A stretch of DNA of 64,000 nucleotides from assembly GCF_900590885.1 (NCBI RefSeq), contig NZ_UUON01000033.1, forward strand, positions 124,001 to 188,000, written 5' to 3'. The notes under the pieces were generated by a model that had not been told where the DNA came from, searched no databases, and saw only the letters and a program-made list of their open reading frames with translations. Shown in pieces: positions 1-8,898 of this stretch; within the stretch, counting starts at the first letter, position 1; every line of letters starts with the position of its first letter. Origin of the DNA: Pseudomonas viridiflava. Its GTDB lineage: Bacteria; Pseudomonadota; Gammaproteobacteria; Pseudomonadales; Pseudomonadaceae. The position numbers were made by a program, and so were the translations under genes.

Positions 1-1
1 G

Positions 2-445
2 CCGGCGCAGTTCGCCACCGGGAAAGTGCAGGAGTTTTTTCAGAATCGCCTGGATGTCACGGAACATCCCTACTTTGAAGGGATTGCCGACCTACGGGTG
101 TCCGCGCATTTTCTGATTGAGCGCGACGGCGCGGTGACGCAGTTTGTGTCCTGCAGCGACCGGGCCTGGCATGCCGGGGTTTCGTGCTTCGAAGGGCGTG
201 AAACCTGCAACGACTTTTCCTTGGGCATTGAGCTGGAAGGTACCGATGACCTGCCGTTCACCGACGCCCAATATGCCGCGCTGATCGACCTGGCCCGCCA
301 GTTGCTGGCGGCCTACCCTGGCATCACCGCGCAGCGCATTTGTGGTCATAGCGACATCGCACCGGGGCGCAAGACCGACCCCGGCCCCGCTTTTGATTGG
401 ACGCGCTTTCGCAGCGCCCTGCAGGATGGAGGACACGCACGATGA
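2..445 (+). CDS. ampD: AmpD, 1,6-anhydro-N-acetylmuramyl-L-alanine amidase (5' partial)
   Basis: Cytosolic zinc amidase of peptidoglycan recycling; it removes the peptide from 1,6-anhydroMurNAc and so keeps AmpR-controlled beta-lactamase induction low. The frame is open from base 2, so the start lies outside the window; about 147 residues are visible and the first 40 or so of a usual 180-190 are missing. The C-terminal part shows the family motif CGHSDIAPGRKTDPGPAFDW, with the zinc-ligand His and Asp. The internal GTG at 26 is not the start, because homologous sequence (PAQFATGK) continues upstream. The stop overlaps the ampE start (ATGA), which fits an ampDE operon. Confidence 0.95.
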   Translation, partial: PAQFATGKVQEFFQNRLDVTEHPYFEGIADLRVSAHFLIERDGAVTQFVSCSDRAWHAGVSCFEGRETCNDFSLGIELEGTDDLPFTDAQYAALIDLARQLLAAYPGITAQRICGHSDIAPGRKTDPGPAFDWTRFRSALQDGGHAR

Positions 446-1278
446 GTTTTCTGGTGTTGGTGCTGGCGGTATGGATCGAGAAATTCTCGGCCCTGCGCCA
501 GCGGTTGCAGCGCGATGGCGGTTGGCTGCGCGAGTTGGCCAAGTTGGAAGCGAGCCCACGCATGGGCAAGCAACCCTGGCTGATTCTGGTGCTGCTGGTG
601 TTGTTGCCGGTGGCGTTGCTGGGGCTGTTGCTGCTGGTGCTGGAGCCGGTGGCCTACGGCTTGTTGGCCCTGCCGGTGCACCTGCTGGTGGTGATCTACA
701 GCCTGGGGCGCGGTGATGTGCTCGCCGGTCTCGGCCCCTTCCGCGATGCCTGGCGACGCGGCGACCTGCAAGCCGCCGAGCACGTGGCCGAGCGCGACTT
801 GAACCTGAGCGCCGACAGCGGTGAACAACTGCTCGAACGCGTCCAGGGCCATCTGCTGTGGCAGGCCTACCAGAGCTTTTTCGCGGTAATCTTCTGGTAC
901 TTCCTGCTGGGCCCGGTGGCTGCGCTGGCGTATCGCCTGCTGGCCCTGGCCAGCGAGCACAGCAAGAACCCCCTGGTGGCCGAGCGCGCCGTGCAATTGC
1001 GGCATGCCTTCGACTGGCTACCGGTACGCCTGCTGGCCGCCAGCTTTGCCCTGGTTGGCAACTTCGTCGCGGTCAGCCGCGTGATGCTCCATGAGCTGTT
1101 GAGCTGGGACATCAGCGCCGCCCAACTGATGGAAAAAGTCGGCCTGGTAGCCGCAGAAATCCCGCCACCGGTGGTCGGCGCCGACGGTATCAACAGCCTC
1201 GACCGCCTGTGGGAACTGCTGCTGCGCGCCGCCGTGCTGTGGTACGCCGGCTTTGCCATCTGGACCGTGCTGCCCTGA
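442..1278 (+). CDS. ampE: AmpE, inner-membrane regulatory protein
   Basis: Predicted 278-residue multi-pass inner-membrane protein, the usual partner of AmpD; in the family it is regarded as a sensory or accessory factor in beta-lactamase regulation, with no enzyme activity established. The N-terminus MSFLVLVLAVWIEKFSALRQ is typical of AmpE. Hydrophobic stretches lie near residues 45-85, 140-175 and at the C-terminus. The ATG at 442 overlaps the ampD stop by four bases, so the two are translationally coupled. A GTG 45 bases further upstream is in frame but would run into ampD. A REP hairpin follows the stop. Confidence 0.9.
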   Translation: MSFLVLVLAVWIEKFSALRQRLQRDGGWLRELAKLEASPRMGKQPWLILVLLVLLPVALLGLLLLVLEPVAYGLLALPVHLLVVIYSLGRGDVLAGLGPFRDAWRRGDLQAAEHVAERDLNLSADSGEQLLERVQGHLLWQAYQSFFAVIFWYFLLGPVAALAYRLLALASEHSKNPLVAERAVQLRHAFDWLPVRLLAASFALVGNFVAVSRVMLHELLSWDISAAQLMEKVGLVAAEIPPPVVGADGINSLDRLWELLLRAAVLWYAGFAIWTVLP

Positions 1279-1284
1279 TCAGAC

Positions 1285-1311
1285 TGTGGGAGGGGCTTGC
1301 CCCCTCCCACA
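1285..1311. repeat. single REP hairpin
   Basis: Near-perfect inverted repeat with GTGGGAGGGG / CCCCTCCCAC arms and the loop core CTTGC, just after ampE. It belongs to the dispersed P. fluorescens REP family seen seven more times in this window. It may also terminate or stabilise the ampDE transcript. Confidence 0.85.
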
Positions 1312-1433
1312 TCCCGTTAACCTTAAGTTACAAAACTCCCTTTCAATTTGAGCTATACAGGCAGAGCGCCAAATAGTGGCTTTCTGCCGCCGCCCTGCGC
1401 CTCAAATAAAAATAAAAGAAAGGGAGTTCACCT

Positions 1434-3464
1434 GTGAAGAGCTTGCTCTATCCCGCCGTTGCGCTGATGAACCGTCTGAGTTTCGGCATGAAGTTCAGCC
1501 TGATCAGCGTGCTGTTCCTGCTGCCGATGCTGGCGACCAACTATTACCTGGTGCGCGATTCCTGGCGCGAATTCCAGGGCACCCGCACCGAACTGCAAAG
1601 CCTCGAGTTGCTCGGCAGCAGCCTGGCGCTGCGCCGTGACCTGGAAACCCTCAACAACCAGGTACAAATCAACGCGACCCTCGGCCAGGCGGGCAAGGCC
1701 GGCGACCTTGAAGGCAAGATCACGGCCCTGGAAACCAATGTACTGGGCCGCCTGCAAGACCTGCGCGCGATGACCAGCGAGCCTGAACAGGTCGCCGCGT
1801 TTGATGCCAAGCGCGACGAGATGGTGGCGGCCTTCAAGGCCCAGCAGCAGGAAACCTCGCTGCTCAGCAAAAGTGCCTTGATCGGCAAATTGCTGAACAA
1901 GGCGCAGATGCTCAGCCAGATCATCGCCAGCCAGGCCGGCTTGAGCCGCGACCCCCAGAGCGACCTGCGCCAGCTCAGCGAACTGATCACCAGCGTGACC
2001 CCGCAAGTCACCCAGACCCTCGGCGAAGGCCGGGCGATGGGTGCGTATTCCCTGGGCCAGGGGTTTCTGAATTCCTCCTCCAGCACGCGCTTTGACGAGT
2101 TGCTGCAGCAATTGGAGAAACTCCAGGCCGAATATGGCCTCAAGTTGCAGGACGCCCTTGGCGCCAGCAAGCCCGCGCACGCAGCGCTGGACGAGCTGGC
2201 CAAGGCTAGCAACGCCAGCCTCAAAAAAGGCAGCGAGCAGTTTGAAGAGCAGGTGGTGATGGCCGAAACCCTCGACGCGCCCTGGCAAGGTTTCTACGAC
2301 AACGTCAGCCAATTGATGGCCCAGACCTATCAACTCGATGAGGCGACCCTGACCTTTATCGGCCAGCAACTGGAGCAACGCCTGGCGCAGAACCGCACGC
2401 ACATGGTGGTGCTGGTGTCGGCCCTGACCGCCGTGTTTCTGCTGATTTTCTATCTGTACGCCGGCTTCTACGCCTCCACCCGCACTACGTTGCGGCGCCT
2501 GGGGGCGATGATGGACAAGGTGGCGGCCGGCGACATGACGGTCACCTTTGTTGCCCACAGCCGTGATGAGCTGGGCGAGCTGGGCCAGGTGTTCAACGGC
2601 ACCGTGGCGAAAATCCATGATTTGATCGAACGCGTCGGGCATACCGTCAGCCAGGTCGAGCTGCAGGCCGGCCAGGTGCAAGCCGTGTCGGCCCAGAGTA
2701 ACCAGGCGGTTTCCGGCCAGCGCACGCAGATCGAGCAGGTCGCCACGGCCATGAACCAGATGTCGTCCACCGCCCAGGAAGTCGCGCGCAGTGCGGCGGC
2801 GGCGGTCAGCAGTGCCCACAGCGTCAATGACGAAACCGTCAGCGGCCGTAGCCTGGTGCAATCCCAGCAGGGCAGCATCGCGCGGCTGGCGTCGGAGATC
2901 GACCAGTCGGTGCAGGTAATCAACCAGTTGGCTATCGACAGCCAGGCGATCAGCAGCGTACTGGAAGTGATCAAAAGCATCGCAGAACAAACCAACCTGC
3001 TCGCGCTCAATGCCGCCATCGAGGCCGCGCGGGCAGGCGAGCAGGGACGCGGCTTTGCGGTGGTGGCCGACGAGGTGCGCACCCTGGCGCGGCGCACCCA
3101 GCACTCTACGGAAGAAATCGAACAGATGATCAGCCGCCTGCACACTGGCGTGGCGGCGGCGGTAAAGGCCATGGGCAGCAGCCATGAAATGGCGAGTGGC
3201 ACGGTGGGCGAGTCGGAAAAAGTCCAGCAGGCCTTGGAAAACATCCTGGGCGCCGTCGGGATGATCGTTGACCAGAACCAGCAGATCGCCGCCGCCGTGG
3301 AGCAGCAGACCGCGGTTGCCCACGATATCGACCAGAACATCGTCGCCATCAACCGCGCCGGCGAGCATGCGGTCGACGGGGCGCATCAAACCGAAGCGGC
3401 GAGCCGGCAACTGTCGATGCAGGTGATCGAGTTGAAGCACTTGATCGGCGCGTTTCGCGTGTAA
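1434..3464 (+). CDS. methyl-accepting chemotaxis protein
   Basis: Transmembrane chemoreceptor of 676 residues. The start is GTG at 1434, preceded by AAAGGGAGT. TM1 is about residues 20-39. A long, mostly helical periplasmic ligand domain (about 40-320) follows, then TM2 at about 322-345, a HAMP linker, and the cytoplasmic signalling coiled coil. The highly conserved hairpin tip (SIAEQTNLLALNAAIEAARA, then GRGFAVVADEVRTLA) lies near residues 511-553 and contacts CheA and CheW. There is no C-terminal CheR-docking pentapeptide (the end is LIGAFRV). No che genes are adjacent, so it is an orphan receptor. Its ligand cannot be read from the sequence. Confidence 0.93.
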   Translation: MKSLLYPAVALMNRLSFGMKFSLISVLFLLPMLATNYYLVRDSWREFQGTRTELQSLELLGSSLALRRDLETLNNQVQINATLGQAGKAGDLEGKITALETNVLGRLQDLRAMTSEPEQVAAFDAKRDEMVAAFKAQQQETSLLSKSALIGKLLNKAQMLSQIIASQAGLSRDPQSDLRQLSELITSVTPQVTQTLGEGRAMGAYSLGQGFLNSSSSTRFDELLQQLEKLQAEYGLKLQDALGASKPAHAALDELAKASNASLKKGSEQFEEQVVMAETLDAPWQGFYDNVSQLMAQTYQLDEATLTFIGQQLEQRLAQNRTHMVVLVSALTAVFLLIFYLYAGFYASTRTTLRRLGAMMDKVAAGDMTVTFVAHSRDELGELGQVFNGTVAKIHDLIERVGHTVSQVELQAGQVQAVSAQSNQAVSGQRTQIEQVATAMNQMSSTAQEVARSAAAAVSSAHSVNDETVSGRSLVQSQQGSIARLASEIDQSVQVINQLAIDSQAISSVLEVIKSIAEQTNLLALNAAIEAARAGEQGRGFAVVADEVRTLARRTQHSTEEIEQMISRLHTGVAAAVKAMGSSHEMASGTVGESEKVQQALENILGAVGMIVDQNQQIAAAVEQQTAVAHDIDQNIVAINRAGEHAVDGAHQTEAASRQLSMQVIELKHLIGAFRV

Positions 3465-3546
3465 GGCGTAAGTGTGGGAAAACTCGTTTGCTGATGTGGT
3501 GCTTGTCTTGATTTGCCAGAGGCTCTGTTGCCGCCCCGAAGATGAG

Positions 3547-3575
3547 CTTGAATGTGTTTTTTACACACATTCAAG
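3547..3575. promoter_or_regulatory. AT-rich perfect palindrome before the zinc-ribbon gene
   Basis: Arms CTTGAATGTGT and ACACATTCAAG (11 bp, perfect) flank a 7-base spacer and end 18 bases before the ATG at 3594. The position suits an operator or a 5' UTR hairpin. There is no U-run, so it is unlikely to be a terminator for the upstream chemoreceptor. Confidence 0.55.
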
Positions 3576-3593
3576 TTCAGGGGAGGCACAGCG

Positions 3594-4025
3594 ATGACCC
3601 CGGCAATCGGCATCAAAGGGCACTGCGCCCATTGCGACATCACGTTTGAACTCAAGCCTTGGCAACTGAATGCCATCGCCATCGAGGAGCCGTTCGAGTG
3701 CCCGTATTGCCAGCGCATCCTGCAGGCGGGCTGCCCCCGGCAGCTGCGCCGGCTCAAGTCGCTGGATCACTGGGCGCTGGTGAGCCCGAGCATGATGGTG
3801 CTGACCTGCGGAGTGCTGACCGTGGCATTGGTGGCGCAGTGGGTAGGCTTTATCAGCGTGATTGGGCAGTTGAATCTGTCACTGGTGGTGCTGCTGGTGC
3901 ATTTCCTGGCACTGCGTTATGCCCGCCACCGGCAGCGGTTCACCCTGGACCTGCACGTGGTGAAACCCGCGCTACCAGTTGAACAGCTCGCACGCATTGC
4001 GTGTGCTCGCCTCAGCCAGCAGTAG
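3594..4025 (+). CDS. zinc-ribbon membrane protein of unknown function
   Basis: Product of 143 residues that I do not recognise as a named family. An N-terminal domain carries two CxxC pairs (CAHC near residue 11 and CPYC near residue 36), as in a zinc ribbon. It is followed by two hydrophobic segments (about 68-88 and 93-112) separated by a short turn, then a basic RYARHRQRF stretch and a short cytosolic tail. This layout suggests a small inner-membrane protein with a cytosolic metal-binding head. The ATG at 3594 follows GGGGAGGC, and a perfect palindrome lies just upstream. Its 3' end overlaps the convergent TatD gene by 54 bases. Confidence 0.75.
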   Translation: MTPAIGIKGHCAHCDITFELKPWQLNAIAIEEPFECPYCQRILQAGCPRQLRRLKSLDHWALVSPSMMVLTCGVLTVALVAQWVGFISVIGQLNLSLVVLLVHFLALRYARHRQRFTLDLHVVKPALPVEQLARIACARLSQQ

Positions 4026-4748
4026 CGCGCTGATACCCATATGTTCGGCCAGCGCACTGCAGATCGCCGGCAGGTGCTGCGGGCTGTTGCGCTGGCCCGG
4101 GTACATGGCCGGTGCCATGTCGGGCGAGTCGGTTTCCAGCACCACCGCGTCCAGCGGCAACTGCGCCAGCACCTTGTGCATGCGCAGCGCTTGAGGCCAG
4201 GTCGCGGCGCCGCCCAGGCCCAGCTTGAAGCCGAGCTTGATGTACTCGCGGGCTTCTTCCCGGCTACCGGCAAAGGCATGGATGATGCCGCCGCGCGGCA
4301 GGCGGATGCGCTTGAGGGTGGCGATCACCGCCGCGTGGCTGCGGCGTACGTGCAGCAGCGCCGGCAGTTGGAAGTCCACCGCCAGCTTCAGCTGTGCTTC
4401 GAACAGCTGCTGCTGGCGTTCGCGGTCCAGGGTTTCAATGAAGTAATCCAGGCCGATCTCGCCCACCGCGCACAGCTGGCGATGGCCCTGCAGGCGGGTC
4501 AGCCAGTCGCCCAGTTCGGAAAGGTCGGCGGGGCGGTGGTCGTCGAGGTACACCGGGTGCAGCCCGAAGGCGGCGAATAAGCCTGCATCGGTTTGCACCA
4601 GGTCCCACAACCGCTGCCAATTCTGCTGATACACCCCCAGCACCACCATGCGCCCCACACCGACCTCACGGCTGTGGGTGAGGACTTCGCGGCGATCGCT
4701 GTCGAAGTCCGCAAAGTCCAGGTGGGTGTGGGTGTCGATCAGCTCCAC
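3972..4748 (-). CDS. TatD-family metal-dependent hydrolase
   Basis: Amidohydrolase-fold enzyme of 258 residues, related to TatD/YcfH/YjjV, a family with Mg-dependent DNase activity in some members. The N-terminal metal-binding motif is DTHTHLDF (His at about 7 and 9). GEIGLDYF near 98 and ETDSPDMAP near 206 complete the family signature. Length is normal. The start is GTG at 4748, two bases after the cra stop, so it is probably co-transcribed with cra. The last 54 bases overlap the convergent zinc-ribbon gene. The physiological substrate is not evident. Confidence 0.9.
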   Translation of the reverse strand: MELIDTHTHLDFADFDSDRREVLTHSREVGVGRMVVLGVYQQNWQRLWDLVQTDAGLFAAFGLHPVYLDDHRPADLSELGDWLTRLQGHRQLCAVGEIGLDYFIETLDRERQQQLFEAQLKLAVDFQLPALLHVRRSHAAVIATLKRIRLPRGGIIHAFAGSREEAREYIKLGFKLGLGGAATWPQALRMHKVLAQLPLDAVVLETDSPDMAPAMYPGQRNSPQHLPAICSALAEHMGISALLLAEASTRNACELFNW

Positions 4749-4750
4749 GT

Positions 4751-5746
4751 TCAGGCCTCGTGAATCCGCTGCTTGAACGTACGGCCGATTGCGTGCACGC
4801 CAGGTTGGTACTGCTCTTCTTCAATCGCAGCCAGGGCCAGGCGCAGTGCGGTGTCGGCGATCTGCTGGTGTTGCTGGGCCATGGCGTTGACCGGCAGCGG
4901 CAGGAAATCCAGCAGCTGGGTATCACCAAAGGTGCCCAGGCGCAGAGGCCGCGACTTCAACGGGAAGTCATGCAGTGCGTCAAACACGCCTTGCAGCAGC
5001 ACGTAGGACGTGGTCACCAGCGCGTCAGGCAAATGCCCCAGGCGTTGCAGTAATTGCTCCATCAGCTGTCGGCCACAGTCGCGACTGAAGGCTTCGCCGT
5101 GCTCGACCAGCACCTCGCCGGTGAAGCCTTGCAGCGCCTGCTGAAACCCGGCCGCGCGCTCTTGGCTGATGCTCAGCTCGGGCCGCGCGCCAATCAACGC
5201 GATCTGCTTGGGCAGCGGTTGCAAAAGGCTGGTGGTCAATTGCTGGCAGGCCTGGCGGTCGTCGCTGACCACTGAGCAGAACTGCGCGGGCTCCATCTGC
5301 CGGTCAATCGCAATTACCGGCAGGCCCTTGGCTTGCAACTCGCGGTACATGTCGTCGCTGGCCGGCAAGCAGCTGGCGACAAACAGCGCATCGCAACGCC
5401 GCGCGCGGAACAGCTGTGCCAATTGGCGTTCGCTGCCGGCCTCGTCGTCGGAACTGGCGATCAGCAACTGATAGCCACGGGCGCGGGCGCCTTGTTCGAG
5501 CAACTTGGCAATACGTGCGTAACTGGGGTTTTCCAGGTCCGGCAGGATAAAACCCAAGGTGCGCGTGTGCCGACTGCGCAGCCCGGCCGCCTGGGGGTTG
5601 GGCGTAAAGCCATGGGCTTCAACCACCGCGCGCACCCGTTCGACGGTTGCGTTGCTGATGCGTTGCTGCTCGGCCTTGCCATTGATGACGTAGCTTGCGG
5701 TGGTTACGGACACACCGGCCAGACGTGCGATATCACTGAGTTTCAA
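4751..5746 (-). CDS. cra: Cra/FruR, LacI-family fructose regulator
   Basis: Transcriptional regulator of 331 residues. A LacI-type helix-turn-helix and hinge are at the N-terminus (LSDIARLAGVSVTTASYVIN, residues 3-22), followed by a periplasmic-binding-protein-like effector domain. In Pseudomonas the protein is known to control the fructose PTS operon and to respond to fructose-1-phosphate. It is divergent from fruBKA with about 290 bp between, and that gap contains a sequence equal to the P. putida Cra operator. Length is normal. The TatD gene follows two bases after its stop. Confidence 0.95.
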   Translation of the reverse strand: MKLSDIARLAGVSVTTASYVINGKAEQQRISNATVERVRAVVEAHGFTPNPQAAGLRSRHTRTLGFILPDLENPSYARIAKLLEQGARARGYQLLIASSDDEAGSERQLAQLFRARRCDALFVASCLPASDDMYRELQAKGLPVIAIDRQMEPAQFCSVVSDDRQACQQLTTSLLQPLPKQIALIGARPELSISQERAAGFQQALQGFTGEVLVEHGEAFSRDCGRQLMEQLLQRLGHLPDALVTTSYVLLQGVFDALHDFPLKSRPLRLGTFGDTQLLDFLPLPVNAMAQQHQQIADTALRLALAAIEEEQYQPGVHAIGRTFKQRIHEA

Positions 5747-5891
5747 ACCGGGATTTCCTTGTTTTTTGGAGCTTGCCCCGACATTTTGTCCGATCGTAAC
5801 CGATTACTGCACGCGACTAATGTCTCAGCTCAAACGCCGAGTGGTCCTTCAAGGATGCGCAATTAACGCGTAATCTGCCATAAATTCTAGA

Positions 5892-5903
5892 TTAAACGTT
5901 TCA
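5892..5903 (+). promoter_or_regulatory. Cra (FruR) operator
   Basis: TTAAACGTTTCA, to my knowledge identical to the reported P. putida Cra consensus, sits between the divergent cra and fruB genes, 137 bases before the fruB ATG. It should mediate repression of fruBKA that fructose-1-phosphate relieves. A second symmetric sequence, TTGTTTAAAACAA (5990-6002), lies closer to fruB and has no assigned role. Confidence 0.8.
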
Positions 5904-6039
5904 GCCAGCGTATTTTTACGACGTTCGCGACTGAGTGCCTACTGCCAATTGACTGCTCAGTCAGTATTCATGAACACCCCTTACACTGTTTGTTTAAAAC
6001 AATACCTAGTGCGGCCACCGCACTAACTAGGAGAACGGC

Positions 6040-8898
6040 ATGCTTGAGCTCACTGTAGAGCAGATTTCCATGGGCCAGACGGCTGTGGATAAATCTGCCG
6101 CCCTGCACCTGCTCGCTGACAAACTGGCGGCCGATGGCCTGGTTGCCGAGGGTTACCTCAGCGGCTTGCAAGCCCGTGAAGCCCAAGGCTCGACCTTTCT
6201 CGGCCAAGGTATTGCCATCCCCCACGGTACGCCCGAAACCCGCGACCAGGTTTTTTCCACCGGCGTGCGCCTGCTGCAGTTCCCCGAAGGGGTGGACTGG
6301 GGCGACGGCCAGATTGTCTACCTGGCCATTGGCATTGCCGCCAAATCCGACGAACACCTGCGCCTGCTGCAATTGCTCACCCGCGCCCTCGGCGAAACCG
6401 ACCTCGGCCAGGCGCTGCGCCGCGCCGGCAGCGCCGAAGCGTTGCTGAAACTGCTGCAAGGCGCGCCGCAGGAACTGGCGCTGGACGCGCAGATGATCAG
6501 CCTCGGCGTGTCCGCCGACGATTTCGAAGAGTTGGTGTGGCGTGGCGCCCGTCTGTTGCGCCAGGCCGATTGTGTCAGCAATGGTTTCGCCGCCGTGCTG
6601 CAGCAGGTCGACGCGCTGCCCCTGGGCGATGGCCTGTGGTGGCTGCACAGCGAGCAGACCGTCAAGCGCCCGGGCCTGGCGTTTGTCACCCCGGACAAAC
6701 CCATGCGCTACCTCGGGCAGCCGCTCAATGGCTTGTTCTGCCTCGCCAGCCTCGGCGAAGCCCACCAGGCCCTGCTTGAACGCCTGTGCGCGTTATTGAT
6801 TGAAGGGCGCGGCCAGGAATTGGGCCGCGCCACCAGCAGCCGCGCGGTGCTTGAAGTGCTGGGCGGCGAACTGCCGCCGGACTGGCCGAGCGCGCGCATC
6901 ACCCTGGCCAACGCCCACGGCCTGCACGCGCGGCCGGCGAAGATCCTCGCGCAATTGGCGAAAAGTTTTGACGGCGATATCCGCGTGCGCGTTATCGATG
7001 GCCCGGTGGGCGCGGTGTCGGTGAAGAGCCTGAGCAAACTGCTGAGCCTGGGCGCCCGCCGTGGCCAGGTGCTGGAATTTATCGCCGAGCCAACCATTGC
7101 CGGCGATGCGCTGCCAGCCTTGTTGGCCGCCGTCGAAGAAGGCCTCGGTGAAGAGGTCGAGCCATTGCCGACCGCCAGCGCCCAGCCCGCCGCCCTCGAC
7201 ATCGAACCTGTGGTCAGCGCCCCTCAGGCTGGCAGCCAGCTGCAGGCCATCGCGGCCGCGCCCGGCATCGCCATCGGCCCGGCGCATATCCAGGTTCAGC
7301 AGGTCATTGACTACCCGCTGCGCGGCGAGTCCTCAGGCATTGAGCGCCAGCGCCTGCAAAACGCCCTGGCCGAGGTGCGCCGCGACATCCAGGGCCTGAT
7401 CGAACGCAGCCAGGCCAAGGCCATCCGCGAAATTTTCATCACCCACCAGGAAATGCTCGACGACCCGGAACTCACCGACGAAGTCGACACCCGCCTCAAG
7501 CAAGGCGAAAGCGCCGAAGCCGCGTGGATGAGCGTGATCGAAGCCGCCGCCAAGCAGCAGGAATCGTTGCAGGACGCCTTGCTCGCCGAGCGCGCCGCCG
7601 ACCTGCGTGACATCGGCCGCCGCGTGCTGGCGCAACTGTGTGGCGTTGAAACCGCGCAGGAGCCGAGCGAGCCTTACATTCTGGTGATGGACGAGGTCGG
7701 CCCGTCCGACGTCGCGCGCCTGGACCCGGCTCGCGTCGCCGGCATCCTCACCGCCCGTGGCGGCGCCACGGCGCACAGTGCCATCGTCGCCCGCGCCCTG
7801 GGGATTCCGGCGCTGGTCGGCGCCGGCCCCGGCGTGTTGCTGCTGACCAGCGGAACCGCGCTGCTGCTGGATGGCCAACGCGGCCGCCTGCACGTGGCCC
7901 CCGACGCCGCCACCCTGCAACGTGCCACCGTCGAGCGTGATACCCGCGAACAACGCCTGCAAGCCGCCGCCGCCCAGCGCCATGAACCGGCGCTGACCCG
8001 CGACGGCCATGCCGTGGAAGTGTTCGCCAATATCGGCGAAAGCGCCGGCGTGGCCAGCGCGGTGGAGCAGGGCGCCGAAGGCATTGGCCTGCTGCGCACC
8101 GAACTGATTTTCATGGCCCACCCGCAAGCGCCGGACGAAGCCACCCAGGAAGCCGAATACCGCCGCGTGCTCGACGGTCTCGACGGGCGCCCCCTGGTGG
8201 TGCGCACCCTCGACGTGGGCGGCGACAAACCGTTGCCGTATTGGCCGATTGCCGAGGAAGAAAACCCCTTCCTCGGCGTGCGCGGCATTCGCCTGACCCT
8301 GCAACGCCCGCAAATCATGGAAGCTCAGCTGCGCGCGCTATTACGCTCGGCCGACAACCGCCCGCTGCGCATCATGTTCCCGATGGTCGGCAGCGTGGAC
8401 GAATGGCGCGCGGCCCGCGACATGACCGAGCGCCTGCGCCTGGAAATTCCGGTGGCCGACCTGCAACTGGGGATCATGATCGAAGTGCCCTCCGCCGCGC
8501 TGCTCGCGCCGGTGCTGGCCAAGGAAGTGGATTTTTTCAGCGTCGGCACCAACGACCTGACCCAATACACCCTGGCCATCGACCGTGGCCACCCGACCTT
8601 GTCGGCCCAGGCTGACGGCCTGCACCCGGCGGTGCTGCAACTGATCGACATCACCGTGCGCGCCGCCCATGCCCATGGCAAATGGGTCGGCGTGTGCGGC
8701 GAGCTGGCGGCCGACCCGCTGGCGGTGCCGGTGCTGGTCGGCCTGGGGGTGGATGAGTTGAGTGTGTCGGCCCGCAGCATTCCCGAAGTGAAGGCGCGGG
8801 TGCGTGAATTCAGTCTGAGCGAGGCCCAGGGCCTGGCGCAAAAAGCACTCGCGGTGGGTTCGCCCGCCGAAGTGCGTGCCCTTGTGGAGGCCGTGTAA
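6040..8898 (+). CDS. fruB: fructose PTS multiphosphoryl transfer protein (EIIA-HPr-EI)
   Basis: Fusion of 952 residues that carries the phosphoryl chain from PEP to the fructose permease. Domains in order: EIIA-Fru (1-145, active His62 in AIPHGT), a linker domain (about 155-275), HPr (about 284-370, active His296 in GLHARPA), and Enzyme I (about 400-950, active His579 in GGATAHSAIVARALG, with C-terminal PEP-binding motifs such as GTNDLTQYTLAIDRGHP). All phospho-histidines are present. The ATG at 6040 follows CTAGGAGA. It is the first gene of fruBKA under the Cra box; fruK starts directly after its stop codon. AAAACAAT in the leader resembles a Crc/Hfq target. Confidence 0.97.
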   Translation: MLELTVEQISMGQTAVDKSAALHLLADKLAADGLVAEGYLSGLQAREAQGSTFLGQGIAIPHGTPETRDQVFSTGVRLLQFPEGVDWGDGQIVYLAIGIAAKSDEHLRLLQLLTRALGETDLGQALRRAGSAEALLKLLQGAPQELALDAQMISLGVSADDFEELVWRGARLLRQADCVSNGFAAVLQQVDALPLGDGLWWLHSEQTVKRPGLAFVTPDKPMRYLGQPLNGLFCLASLGEAHQALLERLCALLIEGRGQELGRATSSRAVLEVLGGELPPDWPSARITLANAHGLHARPAKILAQLAKSFDGDIRVRVIDGPVGAVSVKSLSKLLSLGARRGQVLEFIAEPTIAGDALPALLAAVEEGLGEEVEPLPTASAQPAALDIEPVVSAPQAGSQLQAIAAAPGIAIGPAHIQVQQVIDYPLRGESSGIERQRLQNALAEVRRDIQGLIERSQAKAIREIFITHQEMLDDPELTDEVDTRLKQGESAEAAWMSVIEAAAKQQESLQDALLAERAADLRDIGRRVLAQLCGVETAQEPSEPYILVMDEVGPSDVARLDPARVAGILTARGGATAHSAIVARALGIPALVGAGPGVLLLTSGTALLLDGQRGRLHVAPDAATLQRATVERDTREQRLQAAAAQRHEPALTRDGHAVEVFANIGESAGVASAVEQGAEGIGLLRTELIFMAHPQAPDEATQEAEYRRVLDGLDGRPLVVRTLDVGGDKPLPYWPIAEEENPFLGVRGIRLTLQRPQIMEAQLRALLRSADNRPLRIMFPMVGSVDEWRAARDMTERLRLEIPVADLQLGIMIEVPSAALLAPVLAKEVDFFSVGTNDLTQYTLAIDRGHPTLSAQADGLHPAVLQLIDITVRAAHAHGKWVGVCGELAADPLAVPVLVGLGVDELSVSARSIPEVKARVREFSLSEAQGLAQKALAVGSPAEVRALVEAV

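Noticed and set aside
1428..3440. 670-residue minus-strand frame opposite the chemoreceptor
   Set aside because: Shadow of the chemoreceptor gene, His/Leu/Gln-rich without motifs.
3465..3593. palindrome at 3547 as terminator of the chemoreceptor gene
   Set aside because: AT-rich stem without a following T-run and placed next to the downstream start codon.
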